Assembly (NCBI GenBank): GCA_043228905.1
Contig: JBHGNT010000011.1
Location: 10,044,001 to 10,108,000, forward strand
Origin: Azolla caroliniana
Taxonomy: Eukaryota; Polypodiophyta
Direction: 5' to 3'
DNA: 64,000 bases
Shown here: positions 24,601 to 34,411 of the stretch, piece by piece
Numbering within the stretch: position 1 is the stretch's first letter
Layout: each line of letters begins with the position of its first letter
Program-made: the position numbers and the translations under genes
The notes under the pieces: generated by a model
Seen by the model: only the letters and a program-made list of their open reading frames with translations
Database searches by the model: none
What the model was told of the DNA's origin: nothing

Positions 24601-25526
24601 TCTTCGGTGATGAGCATGATCTCCTCTTCACTTGCCGCGAGTGCCGTCGTTCCTTTCCGGTCCTGCCCTCGCCGATCCGAACCATTCCGGTCCGTGGCTC
24701 CCCGGTAAGCCCCGTTCCGTTCCGAAGACTTCTTCGTATCGGTGTCGTCGGCTCCGTTGTCTTTTCGGTAATGCCGACAATTCTTTCGGAAGTGCCCCGG
24801 CTTCCCACAGTGGAAGCATGTGGGCCTTCCTCTTGACTGCGACCGGGTCCCCGACTTCTCCCGTCTTTGCGGACTCCGGTTCCGTTGTCTTCCCCGATCC
24901 GATTCGGTAAACAACATCTTCGGATCGGAGGCCGGTTCTTTATCTCTCCGACGCGCTTCTTCGTTCAAAATACTTGTCTTTACCGTTTGTAGGGACAAGT
25001 TATCTTCGGTGCAGGAGGTGCTGAGAGTCACCACCAAGTTCTCCCAGCTTTCCGGCAATGTACACATCAGAATGATGGCTTGCATTGCATCCTCCAGCGG
25101 GAACTTGATCGCCGCAAGCTGGTTCACGAAACCCATGAACGTGCTTACGTGTTCCACCATACTCTCGCCGTCCCGGTACTTGAGGTTCACTATCTTCCTC
25201 ATCAGGGAGGTCCGGTTCAACGCATTCTTCCTCTCGTAGAGGCCCGACAGCTTTCGCCACATCTCATATGCGTTGGTGTCGTTCGCCACATGTTGTAGAA
25301 CGCTCACGTCGACGTATTGCCGAATGGTTGCAACGGCTTTCCGGTTCAGAAGCCTCCATTCCGACTCAAGTACCCCCTTCGGTATTTCCGACCTGTCAAT
25401 CGGTTCGTACAGGTCCCGAACAATCAGAAGATCCTCCATCTTGATCTTCCAGTCGGCGTAATTCTGCGCATTCAGCACCATCATCCCTGGCTGCCCGCTG
25501 CCGCCGCCTTCCATTTTCTGCAGCAA
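21696..25526 (-). CDS. gag-pol: Copia-D Gag-Pol polyprotein (1276 codons, premature stop near the end)
   Basis: A single fused frame, usual for Ty1/copia. In order: gag; CCHC knuckle CFHCGKPGHFRKNC near residue 240; protease WVVDSGASFHLTP near residue 325 (intact DSG); integrase HHCC (HKRLCHMSEKGM, CTDC) and D,D,E core (HTDVC, RADNGGEY, LNGLAERMN); RT with LLYVDDMLIVG; RNase H with TDSDMSADADTS and ALSTTEAEYMAA. The frame stops at TAG 21696-21698 within RNase H. Homology continues in the same frame to a natural TGA at 21441-21443, so one nonsense change removes about 85 residues. The first Met is at 25526; a second at 25514 (MEGGG) matches related elements better. It lies in the virus-like particle in life. 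Confidence 0.93.
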   Translation of the reverse strand: MLQKMEGGGSGQPGMMVLNAQNYADWKIKMEDLLIVRDLYEPIDRSEIPKGVLESEWRLLNRKAVATIRQYVDVSVLQHVANDTNAYEMWRKLSGLYERKNALNRTSLMRKIVNLKYRDGESMVEHVSTFMGFVNQLAAIKFPLEDAMQAIILMCTLPESWENLVVTLSTSCTEDNLSLQTVKTSILNEEARRRDKEPASDPKMLFTESDRGRQRNRSPQRREKSGTRSQSRGRPTCFHCGKPGHFRKNCRHYRKDNGADDTDTKKSSERNGAYRGATDRNGSDRRGQDRKGTTALAASEEEIMLITEEGELNIAGDETTWVVDSGASFHLTPERRYFSSYTVGEHGCVRMGNEGTCRIAGVGDVWLTTSTGCKMLLKDVRHVLEVRLNLISAGRLDDEGYTGSIRNGVMKFSKGSLIVARARKVNTLYLMNARLCPEELNVAADTAGELWHKRLCHMSEKGMKRLAEDNLIPVKHVHLEKCTDCLAGKQNRTSFHSRPPTRRSAPLELVHTDVCQVETKSHGGAQYFVTFIDDHSRKLWTAPMKTKDQVVSVFKELHARVERESGKKLKAIRADNGGEYRGQFAEYCHSKGIRLEFTVPKTPELNGLAERMNRTIMERVRSMLAHAKLPKGFWAEAMSTATYVINRSPSVPLDGDTPQRVWTGREVSYRHVKVFGCLAYVHVAKDRRGKLDPKTRPCIFLGYGDDEFGFRVWDPVDKKIFRSRDIIFMEDKTLADWESEKKMKSSKSTGEDQLYEEQSRPARDRLALEDPAEDDEETEPAEEDETDTGTGPDPEMDSDEEETEEPVTEAPERRYPLRERRVPRRFPEPEHVLLTDEGEPESFEEAKHDTQSRRWLSAMQDEMDSLYENHTYELVELPKGKRALRNKWVFKMKPGDAGNPPRYKARIVVKGFQQKKGVDFDEIFAPVVKMTSIRTVLSIAASMDLEVEQMDVKTAFLHGDLEEEIYMQQPEGFEKKGKEHLVCRLKKSLYGLKQAPRQWYRKFDSFMTDEGYLKTQSDHCVFVKKFEGGDFLILLLYVDDMLIVGRDQVKIRMLKKALHRTFSMKDLGPARQILGMHIIRDRSKKQLWLSQEKYVTKVLKRFNMSEARPVGSTLPANCKLSSKQSPKTKAEKEDMMKVPYASAVGSLMYAMVCTRPDIGYAVGVVSRYMSNPDKEHWNAAKWILRYLKGTANVCLRFGSGKPELDGFTDSDMSADADTSRSTSGYVMTYAGGAVSWQSRLQKTVALSTTEAEYMAAVEAGKEIIWMKDFIRELGIR

Positions 25527-25529
25527 CTC

Positions 25530-25541
25530 GCTCTGATACCA
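25530..25541 (-). other. Primer-binding site, initiator tRNA-Met (Copia-D)
   Basis: Minus-strand TGGTATCAGAGC, three bases inside the 5' LTR. This is the standard primer site of plant copia elements. Confidence 0.92.
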
Positions 25542-25544
25542 AAT

Positions 25545-26147
25545 TGATGGAAATAATCGTCTCTTACGATTATTTCACCTATCGGCCACAACCAAGGAAA
25601 CACACGAATCGTTGTTGCAGAAAATGGGAAATGCGAAAAATAGAGTAGACACACGATTTATCGTGGAAAACCCTGTACGGGAAAAACCACGGGAGTACAA
25701 GACTCCAAACCAAAACTATGCACAGAGAAATATACAATGGCGAGCTGCAAGGCGACGACCTTGAGCTCACTGTCCTCGCCACAGGCGGCGGAATTACACA
25801 GAGGCGTCGACCTCTTCCTCTCTCACGCTCTATCTCTCTCATGGCTGCTCTCTCTTCACTCCTCTTAAGTGGAAAAACAGAAAAATAAGTAGCAACATTA
25901 AAACTGTTTGCCCTAAGTCATATTTATACACATATGACTTTCGGGCTATTTACAACTATAGCCTCAAGGGCCCTTGGCAAACATATTCACAAATATGTCC
26001 CCGCATCCGGATCTCTCTCCGGGTACATTCGTCATCCGGCTCTGTAGCCAGGATCTTCATCATCCGGTTCCGAAACCGCAACCGGGCTTGTCGTCATTCA
26101 TCTCCGACATCCGACCATCCCATCCGAAAGGGACCGTAATCCCAACA
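25545..26147 (-). repeat. Copia-D 5' LTR (right)
   Basis: 603 bp, matching the left copy with about seven substitutions (for example near 25655, 25726 and 26001). It should carry the element promoter. Confidence 0.95.
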
Positions 26148-26152
26148 CGGGT

Positions 26153-28299
26153 CGGGGTCCAAAGTCAGAGCCGGTAAGGCATACCATACTGCTGTCTCAT
26201 CAAACTCAACATCTCGGCTAACTCGAACCTGCTTCGTCTGAGGGTTATAACACTTATACCCCTTTTGCTCATGCGAGTAACCGACCAGGATGCATTTCTC
26301 CGACTTTGCATCCAACTTCCTCCACTTCTCATCCAGCACATGCACATATGCAATGCTACCGAATATCCGAAGGTGTCTCAAATTCGGCTTGCGTCTGAAA
26401 TATAGCTCATGCGTGGACACCTTGTCACCGATCCAGTTTTGGATGTAGACGGCCGTCCGGACTGGCTCCGCCCAGTAGAAATGAGGCATGCTCTTCTCCT
26501 CCAGTATTGCCCTTGCCGCATCGACAATTGACCGGTTCTTCCTCTCTGCCACACCGTTTTGCTCCGGTGTGTATTTGCAGCTGAACTCTCTCCGAATTCC
26601 TTTTTGCTATAGATAACTGTTGAATTGGCCGGAAAAATATTCTTTTCCGCCATCCGACCGCAAGCACTTGATCTTCCTCTCCGTCTCCTGTTCAACCAAG
26701 CTTTGCAGGATCCGGAAACACTTGAAGACTTCTCTCTTCCTCTCAATGAGGTAGATCCATGTGTGCCGACTATAGTCGTCAATGAAGGAGACGAAATACC
26801 GACTCTCGCGAAGACTAACGTTCTGTGCCAGTCCCCATACATCCGAATGAATAAGGTCGAGCTTGTTACGGCTATGGTTTTGTTCGGTGGGGAATGGAAG
26901 CCGGTGTTGCTTCCCGAGTTGACAGGCTTCACATATTTGGGCCTTCTGGCCACTGAACTTCGGCAAACCGAAAACAACTTGTTCCGTTTTCAGGTCTTGA
27001 AGCCTCCGGTAATTGACGTGGCCAATCCACTTATGCTAGAGATCGATATCCGATTCAATCTTCTGTCCTTTGGCGAACAAAGTGGTGCTGACGTCATTGG
27101 TGTCGAGGATAAACATCCTCCCGTCTCTGCGCCCTTGTGCAATGATTTGGCCCTCTTCCTCGATGAAGCCCCCAAGGTGCGTAAACCGCACCTGCATCCC
27201 TTGGTCCACAATTTGTCCAACCGACACCAGGTTCTTCGTGATGGTCGGAATGTGTAATACGTTCATCAGCTTCACCCTCTGTCCGATGTGGCTCAAAGAA
27301 AGTGGTCTTCTTCATCGAGTTAGCCTCGTGTTTCATCACCAAGATTGGCCCTTTACTGGCTTTTCCAGGTTTTGGATCCTCCCAATCCTTCTACGTAGTG
27401 CGAGTATTGTCGGTTGTCTCTACCGGCCTTGCCGGATCCGGATCTGTCCGAATCGGTGCGCTTCTTCCAACACTCGCTTTCTTTGTGGCCCTTTTTACCA
27501 CAGTACTAACATTCCGTGTCAACCTTTGCTTGCCGGCCTTCGGCGCCGCCTTGACTCCCCCTCTTTGTGGAGGGTCAGGAATTGCTGTCAGCACTTTCTC
27601 TATGCCTTCGTTAATGCTCTCGCCGGTCGCTACCATTGCGAGCCGACCCGCTTGTCCACCACGCCCACGGGGACGATCCGCCTCCGTGTACATCATCTGG
27701 CTGTCGGTGGGTGCACTTGTTGACACACCGGCGTCGTTCTCCTCTATAAGGAGCATTGACTGTAAGTTGAAAAATGACGGTGTATTCTCCCTTGTACACA
27801 CAACAGTTCAGAACAATCCGAACTTTGACGCCAAACCTCCGAGACAGATTTGCACCATATCGGCTTCTTCGATATTCACATCGATGGAGGCCAAAGAATC
27901 GCAAATGTCCTTGATTTTGGAGGTGTATTCTGCCATCGTCAAGTTGCGTTGTCGTAGGTTGCTTAGCTCTTGTTGGAGTTGAAGCTTCCTGGTTGTAGTG
28001 CTTGCGGCGAAAATCTTCTTCAGATTTACCCAAGCATCTTTCGGCGTTTTTGCATCCCGAATGTAGTTTAGGAGTTGTCCGCCCACACAAGACGCGAAGC
28101 AATATAGTACTATGCTCGCCGAGTGTTCCCACACCGGGAAATCTCTGTGTGTCGATTCGGGTGCTGTGTCATTTGCTCCGTCGACATAACTCCAGTAACC
28201 GTGCCCGAGCAAATACTGGTGCATCTTGTAGGACCAAGACGCGTAGTTGTTTCTGTCGAGCTTCTCAGTAGGAAGTGAGCTAGCCATGCCTCTATCCAT
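26153..28299 (-). pseudogene. gag-pol: Copia-C gag, protease remnant and integrase
   Basis: Gag begins at ATG 28299 (MDRGMASSLPTEKLDRNNYASW) and is open to 27808, with KDAWVNLKKIFA and LQQELSNLRQ motifs of UBN2-type copia gag. Frames then shift. The knuckle near 27480-27515 reads C-stop-Y-C-G-K-K-G-H-K-E-S-E-C, so a nonsense codon lies between its first two cysteines. The pre-integrase domain (27296-27036) and integrase (26966-26094: LDLIHSDVWG, LRSDGGKEY, EQNGVAERKNRS) follow, with a stop between the second Asp and Glu. At 26147 copia-D interrupts; RT continues at 20827. Confidence 0.88.
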
Positions 28300-28366
28300 T
28301 TGTTTTTTTTTTCTTGGTTTGTTTTCTTTTCAAGCTATGTCGGCTGCAGAGGTTCTCAACCCTCGC

Positions 28367-28378
28367 GCTCTGATACCA
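28367..28378 (-). other. Primer-binding site, initiator tRNA-Met (Copia-C)
   Basis: Minus-strand TGGTATCAGAGC directly adjoins the right LTR start (28379). Confidence 0.92.
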
Positions 28379-28768
28379 TGTAAAAGAACAGCGTGTGGAA
28401 GCAAATAGAAAACCGAACACAGAAACACAGGTTTAATGGAGATTTTAGGATAAACATAGTACACGGGAGAGACAGAGAGAGAATGCACACAAACTCAATT
28501 CAAAAAAAATACTCAGTCTGTACATCGTATGTGTTCAGTGAACACTTTTATACAAGTCCATATGGACTGACAGAAGTACGGTGTACTTCAATGCTCACAC
28601 AAGCGTCTGACACTAACTATGAGACATTAACTTCCTAGTAGTCTAGGATGCTACTAGGCTTCAGGTTACTGATGGATCCGGCTAACCGGCTCCCCAGTTC
28701 ACCGGCTCACCAATCCGGCTCATCCTTCCGGATGCCGATCCGGATCCGGTTGAGCTTGCCGCTCAAAA
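28379..28768 (-). repeat. Copia-C 5' LTR (right), 390 bp
   Basis: TGTAAAAGAACAGCG to GCTCAAAA. The last bases are CAAAA where the other copy has CAACA, and no clear target duplication can be matched with the left flank (GTTAT), so the junction has changed slightly. The next bases resume the LINE-F reading frame. Confidence 0.9.
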
Positions 28769-29494
28769 TGTCACATAGGGATAGAGGATGAGCATCACTT
28801 TACATGTAAGTGTCCACCTTATGTCGATATAAGGGCGAAATACCAAGACATGCTAGGGCCCTCTCTCACCCTCTCCAAGCTATTAGATACACGGATATAA
28901 AGAGACTAGGTAGGTATATCTTAGAGTTAAAACAACATAGGGAGAATAAATTACAAAGTGTTAACGATAACCCTTTTAATATCCACCAATATGAAACTAA
29001 TGTAATTTTTCAGGAACAAGGGGAGACAATAAATGTGGACACACCTACGCCACTCGACCTCTCTCTTGATGAAGCGAAAATGCAAAGAACAACCAAATGC
29101 CCTCGGATGTTGGGCTTCAACGCAACTCGACACGGAGCAGAAATGATTAAGAAGATAAGGGAACATGAGCTACACCGCCTAGAAGCTATGGTTGGGGTAC
29201 CTATTGCATTGGGACCATAGGCCACATCCACATCGAAACCCTTTGACCTCCTGCTTCTTTACGAGAGACTTGGATGGAAATGAAACTAGGCCTAGTATAA
29301 AGCCATTTCCTTATAGAACATGTTTTTTTTACTAGAACCATTTAACTTAAGCTCTATTTAATTTTGTTTTGTTTTAAATATTGTTTCTTTCAATGAATGG
29401 GTAAATACCCCATTTTTGTTGTAAACCAATTGTCTCATGGGCCAAATTTGGCCTTAGAAGATGTTAATATGTCTTTCTTTATTTCTTTCTTTCT

Positions 29495-29534
<40 letters not shown>
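28769..29534 (+). pseudogene. LINE-F ORF2 C-terminus, 3' UTR and TCTTT tail
   Basis: Directly after copia-C the LINE frame resumes as a Cys/His-rich segment (C-H-I-G-I-E-D-E-H-H-F-T-C-K-C), the zinc-knuckle-like end typical of many LINE ORF2 proteins, and runs to a TAG at 29218-29220. The 3' UTR ends with ATGGGTAAATACCCC, CTCATGGGCC..GGCCTTAGAAG and a TCTTT/CT-rich tail (about 29470-29534) instead of poly(A). The same 3' end occurs at 59322-59437. Between 29535 and 29578 a short LINE-M segment appears to follow. Confidence 0.82.
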
Positions 29535-29536
<2 letters not shown>

Positions 29537-29578
29537 TCTCTCGTGAATCCCACACACTCCCTTCCTCTTATTACTAAT

Positions 29579-29969
29579 TGTAAAGAATCGGATATGATTC
29601 TTGTTAAGCGGAAGAGATGTGAGTTATGTGTGTGTATGAGAGAGTGAGAGAGAGTGAGAGAGATAAGGAGTAAGACACAGAGAATACGCAAGGTAAAAGT
29701 ATATTAACAAAGGAGGAAGACTTCACTTAATACAAGGTGGGAGGAGGGTGCTTTATATAGTCACCCTCTCTCTTCATTAACTACAAGACTCATGGAGCAT
29801 GGGGAATGTGAAAGCTCATAAGTTGTGTGTCATAGAATATGATTCTATGACTCATACTAAATGCTAGAATACAAAGAGGTGACATAATGGTGACTCTTGA
29901 CCCTTGGAGTGTCTATTCACTCTCAAGGTGAGTTCACACACTAGACCAAGTTGAGCTTGATTCTCAACA
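29579..29969 (-). repeat. Copia-B 3' LTR (left), TSD CTAAT
   Basis: 391 bp, TGTAAAGAATCGG to GATTCTCAACA, nearly identical to 41507-41897. CTAAT lies at 29574-29578 and again at 41898-41902. The polypurine complement GCCCCCTCAAG follows at 29971. Confidence 0.95.
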
Positions 29970-30233
29970 CGCCCCCTCAAGCTCAAGTCGGGTCGGTTTC
30001 AGACGGTATCCGAAATCCGCTTCGACTCGCGTTTCGGAGTTCGCGTCGACTCGCATTTATGCGGAGTTGCAGAATCCGTGCTCCAGCTTGTGTTGTGCGT
30101 AGTTGCGAAGTCTGTGCTTCGGCTTGCGTCTTTCTTCGCGGCTTTGCGCGGTAGATTGGCTCTGCGGCTTCATTGCGTGGTTGCGTAATACACACGTTCT
30201 TGCATAGTGTGCGCGGCTTGCGGAATCCACGCG
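29970..30233 (-). other. Non-coding 3' internal region of Copia-B between two polypurine-like tracts
   Basis: About 265 bp of GCG/TTGCG-rich sequence lies between the LTR-adjacent tract (29970-29985) and a second tract at 30254-30266 that overlaps the end of pol. A similar arrangement exists in copia-C (second tract near 18850). No reading frame here looks real. Confidence 0.5.
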
Positions 30234-31048
30234 TTATTGCGTAATGTATTCAGTACTCCCCCTCAAGCTTGGCAGGTCAGGGATCCTCAATCCGAGATTG
30301 GTCATGAATTGCCATAGCTTGTCGGCTCCTAAGGCTTTAGTGAAGATGTCGGCTGTTTGAAGATTGGTGCTAATGTGTTGTAGGTCGACATCGCCAACTA
30401 GAACATGCTCTCGGATGAACTGATAGTGCACTTCGATGTGATTTTTCCGCACGTGGAACACTGGGTTCCAAGCCAGATCGATACTGCTCATGTTGTCGCA
30501 GTAAAGGGAAGTCGGATCCTTGATGGGTACGCCCATATCCTTCAAAACCCTTTTGAGCCATACGGTTCCACACGCAGCTACGGCTGTGCCCCTGTATTCT
30601 GCCTCCGTACTCAAAAGAGCGACGATAGGTTGCTTCTTGCTACTCCAGGATATTGCTCCGCTACCGAGGGAGAAAATGTAGCCGGCCCAATCGGCGTCTG
30701 TGTACCCCTCGAGTCGTATTGGCATCGCGGTCTAGTAGAGGATTCCGCAATCCATTGTGCCGCTCACGTATCATAGAACTCACTTAGCGCAATCCAAGTG
30801 AGTATCACACGGTGTTTGCATGAATTGATTAAGGAGACCGATTGGATAACTGAGATCGGGTGATCGTGAGGTAGATGAGACTCCCGATGAGTTGCCGATT
30901 GTCAAGACTGAGAGAGAGAAAGAGAGAGAAAAAGAGATAGAGAGATAATTGAAAGAGAATTATTATATTGAAGCGTAAAATGGATTACAAAGAGTAGGCT
31001 ACAAAATGGCGTTGAACCAATTTGGGTTTGGGATGGGTGGTAGATCCC

Positions 31049-31056
31049 TATTTATA
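31049..31056 (-). promoter_or_regulatory. TATA box of the solo LTR
   Basis: Minus-strand TATAAATA, the plant consensus, lying 17 bases downstream of the nearest heat-shock element. Confidence 0.55.
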
Positions 31057-31072
31057 AGTAATACAGAACACT

Positions 31073-31172
31073 CTAGAATATTCTAGGTTATCCTAGAATG
31101 TAGAGTAATCTAGAAGATCTCTAGAGTATTCTAGAAGGTTCTAGTGGTATAGAACACTCTAGAATATTCTAG
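31073..31172 (-). promoter_or_regulatory. Heat-shock-element cluster
   Basis: CTAGAATATTCTAG, an exact CTnGAAnnTTCnAG, occurs at 31073-31086 and 31159-31172. Between them TTCTAGAAGGTTC at 31129-31141 gives three alternating TTC/GAA units, the HSF trimer target. The motif is palindromic, so it works in either direction. Such arrays drive heat activation of the ONSEN copia family in Arabidopsis; here it is inference. Confidence 0.6.
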
Positions 31173-34100
31173 GTCATTCTAGAATGTAGAGTAATATAGA
31201 ATATTCCTATGATATTAGATTTCATATTCTAAAGACTATACATATAAGAATATTAATACAATGGTTAAGGATTTGACATGTGTACAACAAGGTTGTGGGT
31301 TCAAATCCTTTCGAGTCATAATGTGAGTGTCATGATCCCTTCCATGCATGATGTGACTGTTATCATGATACCGATACTGAGTCGACTCACACACTTTGGT
31401 GCCGGAGTTCGCATCTAGTATGAGATTGCGATCGAGCAGGGTTGTCGCGGATTTGCACTCAGCCATACCGAACTTGTATAACAAGTTGAGGATGTAGTGC
31501 CGTTGAGATATCATGATTCCGGCCGGAGTCCGAATTACCTCGATGCCGAGGAAGTAGTGGAGCTCCTTCATGTCCGTCATCTCGAACTTGTCGGAAAGGA
31601 GGTATTTGACCTTATTGATTTAGACGAGATGCTCACCTCCAATGACTAGGTCATCCACATATAAGATGATGACGATCGGACTTGCGGAATCGCTTCGTAT
31701 GTAGGGGGAGTTGTCCGATTTTGACATACGGAAGCCGATTTGATGAAGATATTGCGTTATTTTTGAATGCCAAGCACGCAGTGCTTGCTTGAGGCCGTAG
31801 AGTGGCTTCTTGAGTCGGCATACAACCTTCGGATGGGTGCTCGAGTTGAAGCCGGGTGGTTGTATCATATACACCTCCTCTTCTAATTCGCCTTATAGAA
31901 AGGCGTTCTTGACGTCCATTTGATGGAGGTGCCACCCTTTCACTGCAGCAAGCGCAATTACGGTTCGTACCATCATCATCTTTGCCACAGGTCTCTTCGT
32001 AGTCAACGACGTGCGTTTGTGCGTAGCCTTTCGCTACGAGTCGCGCTTTGTAGTGGTTGACGGAACCATCGGTGTTGTACTTCACTTTGTAAATCCATCT
32101 GCATCTGATCCCCTTTTTGTATGGTGAGGTAGGAACGAGATCCCACGTCTTGTTCTTGCATAATGCCTACATCTCCTCGTTCATTGCTTCGATCCATCAC
32201 GGGTCCTTCGCGGCTTCAGGAAAGGTTTCCGGCTCCCGTACTGTCGCTACCTTCATCATAAAGGAGTAATGGTACGCCATATAATCGTTGTAGCCGAATT
32301 GGCTTACGGGGTTCTTTTCACGGGTGGATCGGCGGAGCTTTTCATTTGCAGAGATGAGGGCTTTCTTAGCTCCGATTGGTACATTGAAGCCGCCGAACTC
32401 ACTGTCGAGTGAGTGAGTCGACTCATCGTCGTCTAAGCGATCGTCTACGTATTCCGCCATTTTCGCCTTGCCTTTGTCCATCTTCGAGCTAGGCCGTGAT
32501 GTGCTTTAATCGCCCAAAGGCTCTTGTGGTCCACTCAGTCGGGTCGTGATCGGACTTTCTTCGAACATGCGCGTAAGGCGATCTTCATCCACTATCTCTA
32601 GTTCGGCGGATTCTAGATCGAGCGGAGTTGGAGTTGGAGTTGTCTCTAGTGCGTACCAGGATGCGGACTCGTCAAAAACGATGTCACGACTTACTCGAGA
32701 TTTTCGAGTTAAGGGGTTGTAGCACTTGTACCCCTTTTGCTCGAGTGAGTATCCTACGAGGATACTTTTCTCCGACTTTGGGTCAAGCTTTTGACACTTC
32801 TCATCGGGGATGTGCACGTACGCTATCACGCCGAATATCCGGGTGTGCGATAAGTTCGGCTTCTTTCCGAAGTATTTTTCGTGCGGAGTGACCTCGTGCA
32901 CGCCGGATTTTGTGCACCGGTTCATTAGGTAGACGGTCGTATTTGCAGCTTTGGCCCAATATGACTTGGGCATATGCTTCTCATTCATCATGGCCCATGC
33001 TACTTTGAGAATGTGCCGATTTTTGCGCTCGGCTAGCCCGTTTTGTTGCGGAGTGTGTCGGCAATTCAATTCTCGTCGAATTCCTTCCTTTCGGAGATAC
33101 GCCGTGAAATCGTCCAAGAAGTACTCCTTGCCGCCATCCGATTGGAGACATCATACATGTCGGCCCGTGGCTTTCTCGTCTTCATTCTTGAATTTTTGGA
33201 AGTGTCCAAACACTTCGCTCTTTTGCCGCATCAGATAGATCCAAGTGTGCCTAGAAAAGTTGTCGATTAAGAGCACGTAATATTGGCATCCGCCGAATGT
33301 AGCCGTCTGCGCCGGTCCCCATACGTCGGAATGAACTACGTCGAGTAGACCTTTGCTCACGTTCCGCTCTTTCAGGAATGGGTGTCGGTGTTGCTTGCCG
33401 AATTGGCACGCTTCGCATACACCTTCAATCTCCTTCTCTTTGAATGTTGGGAGTCCGATGACGACTCCTTTCGATTTAATTACTTTGAGTTTGTTGAGAT
33501 TGATGTGGCCGATTCGCTTGTGCCATAGATCTATGTCGGAGTTGGCTTTCATGCTTTTCGCGAACATTGAAGATTTCATCTCATGTGAATCGAGAATGAA
33601 CATCCGGCCCTCTCTTCTTCCGCGTGCGATGATTCGGCCTTCTTTTTCGATGAAGCACCCTTCTTGGTTGAATCGTACTTGCATCCCTTGCTCAACCATT
33701 TGGCCGACCGAGACCAAATTCTTCGTGATGGTGGGAACATGCAAGACATTTTTAATGTATGTTTGCTTACCTCTTTCGCCGAACGGAACATTGCCGATGT
33801 GCCGAATCGGGTGCATAGCGTCATCTCCGGTTTCGACATAACCGGGTTGCTCCGGCTCTCGAAGTTCGAGAAACCATTCTTTATGGGATGTCATATAGTT
33901 TGAGGCTCCAGAGTTAACAAACCATACGTCCTTTGGATTGAGGGCACTAGTTGAGGTAGAGGCCGACATAGAGTTTGCTCTATGTTTCATCATGAACATT
34001 CCGCCACGGTGGGAGTTGTGTGCATACATTCCGCCACGATCTTCGTAGTCGGAGTTGTTCCCGTACATTCCAATATATTCTTCGAAGTCGGAATTGTGCG

Positions 34101-34411
34101 CGTAATTCGTGAGTTGTCGGCTTGTGGAAGCCAATTCACGCATCTTCTTTCGGCACTCTTCTTCGTGGTGGCCGAGTTTTCCGCAATATCCACATCCAAG
34201 CTTTCCACAATATCCGCATTCGGTTACATTTTGACGGCTTGTGCTTGGCCGAATCGGCCTCTCGACCGTTCGCGTCCTCTTCCTCCGTTCAAGTGCGTGT
34301 AGATCATGTGGCCTTCCGACTCATTGCTCCTTGTACGCACATGGTTTTCTTCGACCAATAGCATTGATTGGAGCTCGAAGAAGGAGGGAGATTTCTCTCG
34401 TGCTAGAACGG

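Larger units (their letters stand above)
20828..26147 (-). mobile_element. Copia-D: nearly intact, recent Ty1/copia element
   Basis: 5320 bp with 603 bp LTRs at both ends and a perfect 5-bp duplication CGGGT (20823-20827, 26148-26152). By eye the LTRs differ at about seven positions, so this is among the youngest insertions here. It has an initiator-tRNA-Met primer site, one long gag-pol frame with a single internal stop, and a polypurine tract. It sits inside copia-C, which sits inside LINE-F. Confidence 0.95.
30900..31370 (-). repeat. Solo LTR with heat-shock-element array, TSD CCGAT
   Basis: 471 bp from TGTCAAGACTGAG to CATGATA, flanked by CCGAT at 30895-30899 and 31371-31375. The 3' terminus TGATA fits TGACA with one C-to-T change, giving a TGTCA...TGACA pair. 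No internal region remains. On the minus strand it has clustered heat-shock elements and then a TATA box, which suggests the minus strand is the transcribed direction. It also holds a perfect tRNA-type B box at 31298-31308. Confidence 0.75.
30234..34411 (-). pseudogene. gag-pol: Copia-B gag end, protease, integrase, RT and RNase H
   Basis: Reading down from 34411: the CCHC knuckle (CGYCGKLGHHEEEC, 34153-34210) preceded by a partial duplicate (CGYCGKLG); protease and pre-integrase domain (34143-33151; KDVWFVNSGASNYMTSH has Asn where the catalytic Asp should be); integrase (33290-32506: LLDVVHSDVWGPAQ, QNGLAERKNRHI); linker (32481-32197); RT (32085-31620, LYVDDLV); RNase H (30725-30234, [26 protein letters not shown]). 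Several frameshifts and stops occur, and a 471 bp solo LTR splits RT from RNase H at 30900-31370. Gypsy-E separates this block from the rest of gag. Confidence 0.88.

Noticed and set aside
21862-25547. Plus-strand frames opposite copia-D gag-pol (for example 21862-22353, 22470-23027, 24820-25239)
   Set aside because: All are antisense shadows of the long, clearly coding minus-strand frame.
26625-27982. Plus-strand frames of up to 226 codons opposite copia-C integrase and gag
   Set aside because: The minus strand carries recognisable integrase and gag motifs; the plus-strand peptides have no motif.
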